Shown piece by piece: positions 57,102 to 62,755 of a stretch of 62,755 bases of DNA (position 1 is the stretch's first letter; each line of letters begins with the position of its first letter). The DNA is from a virus. The stretch is taken from IMG/VR virus record IMGVR_UViG_3300009408_000004, positions 1 through 62,755 of that record; one strand, 5' to 3'. The notes beneath the pieces were generated by a model. That model had not been told where the DNA came from. It did not search any database and saw only the letters and a list, made by a program, of their open reading frames with translations. A program made the position numbers and the translations under genes.

Positions 57102-59198
57102 TCATGTAAACAGAGCTTCTTCTTGGAGCGCTTGCTCTAGCTCACCGGCGATGAAGCCGAATGCGGTAGCTGGTGAGCCAGTGATGCCCACTGCATGATG
57201 GTGCCGTCGGTCAGCCTTTAGCTGGGTTATCTTGCCTTCAGTGAAGGTGGTGGGCCCGTAGGAAGACTGGCTACTCCCTTGGAGGAATAGCAGGTAGCTC
57301 TTAACGCCCATGCGATTCATCAGCTCGATGTTTTGGTGGCACACAGTTGTGTTCGTGCGATCCCATTCACCGTCGGTGAGGGTGAACAGTAGTTTGTGTT
57401 TCGCAGTGCTGGCCTGAAAGATCAGCAATGCCGCCTCAATCGCCGCAACCGGGTTGGTGCCGCCAGTGGTTGTCAGCAGCCTTGGGGTAAGCATTGGCTC
57501 CATCGGTAGAGCTACCGTGTAGCTGCTGGTGTTGTACCCAATAGCTGTGCATGGGATGTCGTTGTCGCAGCAGGCTGTATGGATAGTCCATAGCCCATCG
57601 GATGTCGGGCCAGCCAAGCGATGGGACATGGACGACGAGCCATCGCACAAGATGACGACTTCAACAGTTGCTGCATCTTCGCCGTTGTCATTCCACTGCT
57701 CAAACACGTCAAGTCCAGCGCCTCTAGACTCCATGAGGGCCGTTATGTCCAGCCGTCCCATGGACTGGTCAGGGACCCACTGCGGCTCTTGCGCTCCAAT
57801 CAAGGTGCCCATGACTTCACTGAGCCTCCGCCTCGACCCTTCCACCTTCAAGCTCGCATCGTAAGAGCAGTTAAACGCTAGCTCTTCAACAGTCAGAGCG
57901 TGCCCGATGGTCGAATGTTTGCAAGCAGCTTCCAGCGTTTGCACGTCGTCGATTGCTGAGGCGGCTACATCGCTGTTGGCCTCCGCCATGGCGTCAGCTA
58001 GCAGGTCTTCCCACTCAGCCAGCAAGCCACTGCCAGCGCCAGCGCCATTAGCGCCGCCAGCATCAGTGCCAGCATCAGTGCCAGCATCAGTGCCAGCATC
58101 AGTGCCAGCATCACTGCCAGCGCCAGCGCCATTAGCGCCGCCAGCATCAGTGCCAGCATCAGTGCCAGCATCAGTGCCAGCATCAGTGCCAGCATCAGTG
58201 CCAGCATCAGTGCCAGCATCAGCATCAGCATCAGCGCCAGCATCAGCATCAGCGCCAGCGTCAGCATCAGCGCCAGCGTTGCTCTGAGCGTCCTTTTGCA
58301 TTGACTTGTCGCTGCGGCCAGTGACCATGGTCCCTTGGTCGTCGAGCAAGTGCCCGGTGCCGACCTGCGTCCCTGACATTCCAGTGCGGTAGACGATTTG
58401 GCTAAACTGGCAAACCAGTTCGAGCGCCCGAGCACCGTCCTTAGGGAAACTCAAGGTGAGGTACTCGTCGATGATGGCGGCTGCCTCGTCAGTGATAGGG
58501 ACCCCATGAGTGGTGGCGAATACTGAGCGAGCCAGCTGCCGCACCTTGGCGGGGACATGGTGACGACCGTGGATCAGCAGCCAGCTCGTAGTGCTAGCTT
58601 GCGGTGTCGGTACGAGTGGGTTGCCCTCAAAAGTCTGCACTCTGACTAGGTGCTTCATCGCTACGAGCTGTAGCTCCACCTTGGCGGACGGCCAAGTGGC
58701 GATAAAGAGCCGCTCAATCCTCTGGTCCTCAAGGATGTTGTAGGCGTCCCAGAGCCGCGGCCATAGGCCCGAGCCAGAGATTTCCTTCAAGATCAGAGAA
58801 GTTGGCTTCTGGGCCCGGCGAGGGGTGAACAGCACATGAGCCAGCTCATGGTAGACCAACCCTCTTGTGGTGCCAACAGCACCGATCATGCCAGAGGAAT
58901 GGCTGAGGTACACGGAGTCGTAGAGTGCGTTGTCGATGATGGCGTTGTCGATGACGATGGTCTGGCCATCAGTCTCAGCAGTTTGGTGGCTTGTAGTTCC
59001 GAACTTAACAGCGACATCGTGCTTGCTGACGACCCGAGCGACCTTGCCAAAGATGCGGGCCAGCATCAGCTTGCGCTGGAGGCAAGCCCGGTCCTTCGTG
59101 CTGCCTTCAACCGAAGCGATTTGGCGGAAGCCATCATTGCTGGAGTTTGAGCCGGGGGCTTCCCTGCCGTCTTTGCGCCTTGCGCTTCTTCTAGCCAT
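57102..59198 (-). CDS. VWA-domain protein with HExxH motif (CobT-like)
   Basis: The 698-residue protein has an N-terminal domain with GLVYHELAHVLFTP near residue 115, a zinc metallopeptidase-like HExxH, then a long low-complexity acidic linker of DAGTDAG and DADAGA repeats (about 305-395), and a C-terminal von Willebrand A domain whose MIDAS reads LCDGSSSMS near residue 525 (DxSxS), with TGGTNP and TDGEWD completing the site. Together with the AAA+ ATPase encoded directly upstream it forms a MoxR/CobS-VWA pair, in which the ATPase remodels a target with the VWA partner as adaptor. ATG overlaps the ATPase stop. Confidence 0.83.
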   Translation of the reverse strand: MARRSARRKDGREAPGSNSSNDGFRQIASVEGSTKDRACLQRKLMLARIFGKVARVVSKHDVAVKFGTTSHQTAETDGQTIVIDNAIIDNALYDSVYLSHSSGMIGAVGTTRGLVYHELAHVLFTPRRAQKPTSLILKEISGSGLWPRLWDAYNILEDQRIERLFIATWPSAKVELQLVAMKHLVRVQTFEGNPLVPTPQASTTSWLLIHGRHHVPAKVRQLARSVFATTHGVPITDEAAAIIDEYLTLSFPKDGARALELVCQFSQIVYRTGMSGTQVGTGHLLDDQGTMVTGRSDKSMQKDAQSNAGADADAGADADAGADADADAGTDAGTDAGTDAGTDAGTDAGTDAGGANGAGAGSDAGTDAGTDAGTDAGTDAGGANGAGAGSGLLAEWEDLLADAMAEANSDVAASAIDDVQTLEAACKHSTIGHALTVEELAFNCSYDASLKVEGSRRRLSEVMGTLIGAQEPQWVPDQSMGRLDITALMESRGAGLDVFEQWNDNGEDAATVEVVILCDGSSSMSHRLAGPTSDGLWTIHTACCDNDIPCTAIGYNTSSYTVALPMEPMLTPRLLTTTGGTNPVAAIEAALLIFQASTAKHKLLFTLTDGEWDRTNTTVCHQNIELMNRMGVKSYLLFLQGSSQSSYGPTTFTEGKITQLKADRRHHHAVGITGSPATAFGFIAGELEQALQEEALFT
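58019..58280 (-). repeat. Short tandem repeats encoding DAG/TDAG tract
   Basis: Runs of 12-bp and 6-bp units (GCATCAGTGCCA-type on the plus strand) encode the acidic linker of the VWA protein. It includes a larger duplication: the GGANGAGAGS block occurs twice. Length is likely unstable. Confidence 0.9.
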
Positions 59199-60100
59199 CA
59201 GGAAGCCTCCTTGTCAGTGTTGGTGCTCAGTTTTGCCTCGACAAGCCCGAGGTCCTTCTTGATGTTGCTCTCGTGGAGCGTTACCAGCTCACGGATCACA
59301 GCTTGTTCCTCGCCCTCGAATCTGCGGACGAGGTTTGCCGCAGCGAAGCTCCAGCCCAGCTGAGGGTGGACGGCGAAGCGCTCGAACTCCATGAGAGCGT
59401 TGGTGCTCAGGCTAGAGCTAGTCAGGTCGCCAAGTTTGATGCGGTCCCGGATGTCGCCTGCCAGTTTGCCAAGGCTACGACTGAGCAGCAGCTTGCGCTC
59501 AACAACCGGATCGTAGTCCATGTCGATGGTGATAGCCCACCGGTTACGGAAGGCTTGATTGAGGGGTCGAGTACCGATGTAGCCGGGGTTGTAGGCGGCG
59601 ATGACTTGGCACTCAGGGTGAGCCGGGATGGACGTGGGAAATGTCGAGCCAGCGGCTTCAGGCACCGAGACGATGCGGCGACCGTCGAGCAGCCCATGGA
59701 GGTACACGGCGATACGAGCCGGGAGCATGTTGACCTCATCGAGATAGATGATGCCACCATGCTGCACTGCCTTGAGCATGTCGCCGGGCACGAAATCGAA
59801 GGTGCCATCAGGGCGAGGCGTCCAGCCGCCAATGAACAGGCGGGGATCGGCAGAGCCGTTGCATGGGATGTTGACCAGTGGGAGGTTGTCGATGGCAGCG
59901 GCGGCATAGACCAACGAGGTCTTGCCTGTGCCAGTGGGAGCCTTGAGCAGCACGTTGTCGCCCATCTCACGAGCGATGCGGATAAGGTCGATGTCGCTGG
60001 GTCCATCAATGCTGCGGCTGACGTAGCGGCTGGCGTAGCTGGCGCTTGGCACCATGTGCTGAAGTGGATGGGCAGCGACGGTGGTAGCTGAGGTGTTCAA
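59198..60100 (-). CDS. MoxR/CobS-type AAA+ ATPase
   Basis: The 300-residue protein has Walker A LLKAPTGTGKTSLVYA near residue 50, Walker B GGIIYLDEVNM near 120, sensor 1 VIAAYNPGYIGTRPL near 170 and arginine-finger region AFRNRWAITID. The region between ends with RLFIGGWTPRPDGTFDFVPG, typical of MoxR and CobS. I chose TTG at 60100 as start because AAAAGGAGG lies 6 nt upstream; the longer frame runs into the promoter. It works with the VWA partner downstream; the target is unknown. Confidence 0.88.
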   Translation of the reverse strand: MNTSATTVAAHPLQHMVPSASYASRYVSRSIDGPSDIDLIRIAREMGDNVLLKAPTGTGKTSLVYAAAAIDNLPLVNIPCNGSADPRLFIGGWTPRPDGTFDFVPGDMLKAVQHGGIIYLDEVNMLPARIAVYLHGLLDGRRIVSVPEAAGSTFPTSIPAHPECQVIAAYNPGYIGTRPLNQAFRNRWAITIDMDYDPVVERKLLLSRSLGKLAGDIRDRIKLGDLTSSSLSTNALMEFERFAVHPQLGWSFAAANLVRRFEGEEQAVIRELVTLHESNIKKDLGLVEAKLSTNTDKEAS

Positions 60101-60128
60101 CGGAGTCCTCCTTTTGGACTGGGTAATG

Positions 60129-60157
60129 ATGGTATCACAGATTTGGCATTGGTGCAA
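60129..60157 (-). promoter_or_regulatory. Putative promoter before AAA+/VWA operon
   Basis: Minus strand -35 TTGCAC (60157-60152), 17 nt, -10 TACCAT (60134-60129). The same -10 sequence and spacing occur in the promoter at 62176. The gap 60101-60198 holds nothing else clear. Confidence 0.55.
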
Positions 60158-60198
60158 TTCGTGCAGCAATGGTGATTGGCACGTTGGCAACCTGCCAG

Positions 60199-60447
60199 TT
60201 AGCGGCTGCGCCATAGCGGGGTGATGCGCCGGTAGATCCATGTGCCGCCTCCGTCTTGGCGTTCCCGCTCGTAAGTGATGGTGTCGTATGACATGGCGGC
60301 TGCCGGGTCAGTGTGTTCGGTGATGGGTGCGGATGGTCTGAATCTGGTGGCTGCGAGATGTACGTATTGCGGCGGCGGGTTGGGGGCTGCGAGGTCGTGG
60401 CGCACCACCCGGCCTTCGAGGTCGAGCAGCCGGATGATGCACGCCAT
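60199..60447 (-). CDS. Unknown 82-residue protein
   Basis: ATG 60447 lies 2 nt after the upstream stop. The protein begins ACIIRLLDLEGRVVRHDLAA and ends GGTWIYRRITPLWRSR. It is a small beta-rich basic protein of unknown function, last of a group of four early genes. Confidence 0.65.
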   Translation of the reverse strand: MACIIRLLDLEGRVVRHDLAAPNPPPQYVHLAATRFRPSAPITEHTDPAAAMSYDTITYERERQDGGGTWIYRRITPLWRSR

Positions 60448-60449
60448 GG

Positions 60450-60821
60450 TCAGTGCCCCTGACCATACGGGGTGACGTAGCGAGGCTGGCCACTCCACAG
60501 CTGGGCAGTGCCGAAGTCCACCTTGACGAGCGGCACCGGGTGGTCACCACGAGCGCTGTAGTCCACCCAGCGGATACGCTTGGTGATCGTCTGGTCGCGA
60601 TCGTTGGAGTCTTCGTGGGCGGAGAAGAAGGTGCCCGGTTCCGGCACGACATGGCAATCATCGAGCCAACGCTGATGCACCTCACGGAGCCGAACACTCT
60701 TGCCGGATGGGGTGAAGCCAACGACCTCGTAGAAGTCGATGTTGGTCTGGTCGTAGCCCCATGAGGCGACGAAGTGATCGCCCACCTTGATGGCCGGGGT
60801 AGGGGTGACGGTGTTGCTCAT
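60450..60821 (-). CDS. Unknown 123-residue beta-rich protein
   Basis: The protein has an SH3-like start (KVGDHFVASWGYDQTNIDFY, then EVVGFTPSGKSVRLREV) and a C-terminal RWVDYSARGDHPVPLVKVD. This type, with the AS[WS]GYDQTNxxFY motif, recurs in early regions of actinophages; no role is known. The start overlaps the upstream stop. Confidence 0.7.
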   Translation of the reverse strand: MSNTVTPTPAIKVGDHFVASWGYDQTNIDFYEVVGFTPSGKSVRLREVHQRWLDDCHVVPEPGTFFSAHEDSNDRDQTITKRIRWVDYSARGDHPVPLVKVDFGTAQLWSGQPRYVTPYGQGH

Positions 60822-61750
60822 GCTGTCTCCTTGCTGGTGTCATGGGTAGTGTCGGCCTCAGCCGTGACAAGCGTGGCGCTGGTCGGGCGGCTGAAGAAGC
60901 CGAAGCTCTCATCGTCGTCGCTGATCTTGATGGCGGCGGCGAAGGTGACTCGACTACCGCGGTCCACGTCGTCGATGATGGCTCGGGGGCAGGTGCCCCA
61001 AACCTTGAAGTTGTGGTCGTCGAGCACAAGCATCTTGGTGACTGGGCCGAAGTCGTTGTAGGTGTCCTTGAGGCTGAGCACGGTGCCAGTGATGGTGGCA
61101 CGAGTGTTACTGAACAGCTCAGGGATGGGGCGCTTGATGGCTGCCCATTCAGCAGCTTGTGTCTCCCGACTCTCAGCACGTTCTACGTCTTTGGCCATGT
61201 TGCGCTCTACAGCTGCAAGCTGGCCCTCAGTGAGTGACCCGTATTGCGTGAGTTTGCGGAGCAAGTCAGCGTAAAAGCTGTTGGTGGGAGCGAAGCGCTC
61301 AAGGTGAGCAAGCGCTTCCGGGTGCTCAACTTGCCATGCCTCAGCTTCGGCCTTGGTCTTGGCAGTCTTGCGAGCAGCAGCCGCCGTCCGCTCAGCACGC
61401 TTGCGGAGCAGAGCTGCCCGTGTCGGGGTGCCGAAGGTGTTGTTGGCGCAGGTGTGGCCTACAGCGATCACTCGACCGGTCGGCACATGGAGGTAGTAGA
61501 CACCATGGCAGAAGCCTGCGCCGCAATGATCGCAGGAGTATTTGGCCGAGAAGTTGCCGCTGGGTTCCAAGCGGTCCTTTATGCTCGCAGTCTTGTCGTC
61601 GAGCAACCGGCGTAGTGCGCCGATGGGATCGGCCGACATGTAACCCTCAGCCATGTACTGCGAGGCACCTTGGTAGAAGCCATCAAGCTCGATGTAGTCG
61701 GCTGGATCGACGGCGCTTGGGCGGTGGATGTCAGTGCGGGTGTCAGTCAT
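60818..61750 (-). CDS. Unknown 310-residue protein with zinc and OB-like parts
   Basis: Contains a zinc-binding segment (YSCDHCGAGFCHGVYYLHVP, then VIAVGHTCANNTFG), a long basic helix (residues 110-145), and a C-terminal beta domain (ATITGTVLSLKDTYNDFGPV, KMLVLDDHNFKVWGTCPRAI) with OB-like pattern. Relatives are found in many actinophage early regions; a nucleic-acid-binding role is likely but unproven. AAGGAGG precedes ATG 61750 by about 9 nt. Confidence 0.7.
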   Translation of the reverse strand: MTDTRTDIHRPSAVDPADYIELDGFYQGASQYMAEGYMSADPIGALRRLLDDKTASIKDRLEPSGNFSAKYSCDHCGAGFCHGVYYLHVPTGRVIAVGHTCANNTFGTPTRAALLRKRAERTAAAARKTAKTKAEAEAWQVEHPEALAHLERFAPTNSFYADLLRKLTQYGSLTEGQLAAVERNMAKDVERAESRETQAAEWAAIKRPIPELFSNTRATITGTVLSLKDTYNDFGPVTKMLVLDDHNFKVWGTCPRAIIDDVDRGSRVTFAAAIKISDDDESFGFFSRPTSATLVTAEADTTHDTSKETA

Positions 61751-61783
61751 TTGTGAGTCCCTCCTTGGGGGGTGATGTAATCG

Positions 61784-61808
61784 TGGCCGAGGCAGGAGTC
61801 GAACCTGC
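61784..61808 (-). other. tRNA 3'-end-like element (T arm plus acceptor strand)
   Basis: On the minus strand GCAGG-TTCGACT-CCTGC forms a perfect T arm with a canonical TTCGAxT loop, followed by CTCGGCC-A, a 7-nt acceptor strand and discriminator base, then CGA in place of CCA. Upstream there is no proper anticodon or D arm and the 5' strand does not pair fully, so it is not a whole tRNA. Such 3' halves of tRNA genes are the usual core of phage attachment sites, yet no integrase was found. It could be a relic attP or a tRNA remnant. Confidence 0.5.
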
Positions 61809-61844
61809 CATCAGCGCTCAGCCCGAGCAGCCGTGGTGTGGTGG

Positions 61845-62135
61845 TCACTCGCCGGTGTTGCCACGTCGGCGGGTGGTCCGATGGATGGTGCCGACCTTGG
61901 CGGCAGGGATGGAGCGGAGCCGACCACGAGGATCGGTGCAGTCCACCCACTCGTCCCCGGCGTACTTGCCAGCGACGACGGTAACGTGACGCAGAAAGAG
62001 CCAGCGGCCACGGTGGCCAGTGACTCGGAACTCCTTGCCGGGAGTCAGCTTGCGCCGACCATCAGCCCAGCTGTCAGTGACAGCCCAGTTAGCAGAGTGA
62101 GGTTGGGTGGGGAGTGAGTTTTTGGTGCGGATCAC
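61845..62135 (-). CDS. Unknown 96-residue basic protein
   Basis: GTG start at 62135 with AAGGAGG 4-5 nt upstream. The protein has SH3/KOW-like strands (KLTPGKEFRVTGHRGRWLFL, HVTVVAGKYAGDEWVDCTDP) and a basic C-terminal tail (RTTRRRGNTGE), as in small RNA- or DNA-binding proteins. First gene of the leftward early region. Confidence 0.7.
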   Translation of the reverse strand: MIRTKNSLPTQPHSANWAVTDSWADGRRKLTPGKEFRVTGHRGRWLFLRHVTVVAGKYAGDEWVDCTDPRGRLRSIPAAKVGTIHRTTRRRGNTGE

Positions 62136-62173
62136 GGAGCCTCCTTGGGGCTTAAGCGAATGTGGGGTACCCC

Positions 62174-62204
62174 CTATGGTACCATAGATTCACCAATGGC
62201 GCAA
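62174..62204 (-). promoter_or_regulatory. Putative early leftward promoter with palindromic operator
   Basis: Minus strand -35 TTGCGC (62204-62199), 17 nt, -10 TACCAT (62181-62176). The -10 lies inside a perfect 14-bp palindrome CTATGGTACCATAG (62174-62187), and a second palindrome GGGGTACCCC (62164-62173) abuts it. This looks like a repressor or activator site at the first early promoter. Confidence 0.6.
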
Positions 62205-62404
62205 ATCGAGCCAATGCGCCAACCCCTTATGGCTCTTGGGATTCAGGCGTTTCTGCACCCTGTTGCAAGTGGCCTCAGCTATTGGTGCATCAATGCCATG
62301 GTGGTGGCAAGGCCAGCCAAAGTGCGCTATGGTCACCAGTCCCGACTCAGTGTGACAAGCGGCTGCCACAACAAGTGAGTACGGTCTACACAAGGAGGTC
62401 ACCT
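62205..62404. other. Divergent intergenic region before helicase
   Basis: About 200 bp between the divergent early units. A weak plus-strand promoter is possible (TGGCAA, 17 nt, TATGGT at 62305-62333). Several copies of a short ATTGGTGCA / CAATGGCGCA-like word occur here and in the gap near 60150 and 33908. A perfect ribosome binding site (AAGGAGGT, 62393-62400) ends the region. Confidence 0.45.
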
Positions 62405-62755
62405 GTGGCAGGCAAAGACGAAGTGCTGTTCATCTCAGCAATTTTGCGGCAGCAAGATCACAAGACAGCGGCGCTGCATGGGGTAGCGCCAGAATGGTTT
62501 CACAGCTACCCAACTGAGTGGCAATGGATCGAGCAGTACATCGGTGACCATCATCGCTGCCCCTCCAAGACCGTGTTCCGATCTCGATGGCCGGACTTCA
62601 AGATCGTCACCAGTGACGACATCGACTACTGCCTCGGCCAGCTCAGGGATAGCCACGTCCGACACTCGCTAGGGGTCGCTATCGAAACAACCATTGGGCA
62701 GATGAAGGACCTAACACCGGGCGATCAAATGCTCGACTCGATTGCCTCGTCGGTT
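62405..62755 (+). CDS. dnaB: Replicative DnaB-type helicase (5' part; continues at 1)
   Basis: GTG at 62405 is the start of the helicase; AAGGAGGT ends 4 nt before it. The N-terminal residues read AGKDEVLFISAILRQQDHKT. Bases 62518-62755 duplicate 1-238, so the frame continues without break at position 1. The N-terminal domain binds primase in this family. Confidence 0.92.
   Translation, partial: MAGKDEVLFISAILRQQDHKTAALHGVAPEWFHSYPTEWQWIEQYIGDHHRCPSKTVFRSRWPDFKIVTSDDIDYCLGQLRDSHVRHSLGVAIETTIGQMKDLTPGDQMLDSIASSV
62518..62755. repeat. Right copy of terminal direct repeat
   Basis: Exact match to 1-238; see that entry. It should be counted once in the circular genome. Confidence 0.97.

Noticed and set aside
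57907-58287. Plus-strand frame of Pro/Ala/Ser repeats
   Set aside because: It is the complement of the DAG-repeat tract of the VWA gene and has no start signal.
59273-60091. 272-codon plus-strand frame
   Set aside because: Lies opposite the AAA+ ATPase, which has all its motifs; no signal supports expression of the other strand.
61784-61855. Complete tRNA gene
   Set aside because: Only the T arm and acceptor 3' strand are sound. No 5-bp anticodon stem with a 7-nt loop and T33 can be drawn, and the 5' acceptor strand lacks one base of the match.

Overview
The window is the complete genome of a tailed siphophage of an actinobacterium, assembled as a circle. The first 238 bases recur exactly at the right end (62518-62755), so the unique sequence is about 62,517 bp and the replicative helicase gene runs across the junction. 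Reasons for an actinobacterial host are a WhiB-like iron-sulphur regulator (found in Actinobacteria and their phages), frequent GTG starts, strong AAGGAGG ribosome binding sites and the mix of small actinophage-type genes. No integrase or repressor was recognised, so a lytic life style is the simpler reading, although a 25-nt tRNA 3'-end-like element (61784-61808) could be an old attachment core.

Layout. On the plus strand there are only three genes: DnaB-type helicase (62405 through the junction to 1192), a zinc-finger/Toprim primase (1198-2130) and a small unknown. Everything else is on the minus strand and is read right to left. From 62135 to about 45828 lie DNA-metabolism and takeover genes: a MoxR-type AAA+ ATPase with a VWA/metallopeptidase-like partner, an HDAC-fold deacetylase, a DnaE-type polymerase, a Cas4-like nuclease, a RuvC-like resolvase, WhiB and several small unknowns. 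A non-coding stretch of about 825 bp with hairpins follows, then small genes, among them a GC-rich block with a pentapeptide-repeat protein. The virion and lysis region runs from 40899 to 2353: beta-helix fibre, amidase endolysin, holin candidate, small terminase, fibre-type proteins, large terminase, portal, MuF protein, XkdF-type protease, effector-like polyproteins, scaffold, major capsid, connectors, tail tube paralogs, a tail assembly chaperone with a -1 frameshift, tape measure, tail hub and a second holin candidate.

The outstanding region is 15338-32297. The MuF minor capsid protein is 2309 aa and carries four ADP-ribosyltransferase-like modules. Two further giant proteins (972 and about 1904 aa) carry more ART-like domains, three GNAT acetyltransferase domains, an HNH nuclease and a ParB-like domain. 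Modules are joined by a repeated composite linker: an EF-hand-like DGDGDG loop, a YWxxK...RLAK helix and a HDExGRF motif, often with near-identical DNA. The genes sit between portal and scaffold and beside a prohead protease. I infer that these are polyproteins packed into the capsid, perhaps cut at the linkers, and delivered as a multi-enzyme cocktail. Phage-encoded MuF toxins and injected ARTs such as T4 Alt are known; a linker-built series of this length is the main candidate for something undescribed here.

Putative promoters with exactly 17-nt spacing precede several transcription units, including a perfect TTGACA box before the portal/capsid operon. All functional calls come from reading motifs; no database search or structure prediction was run.
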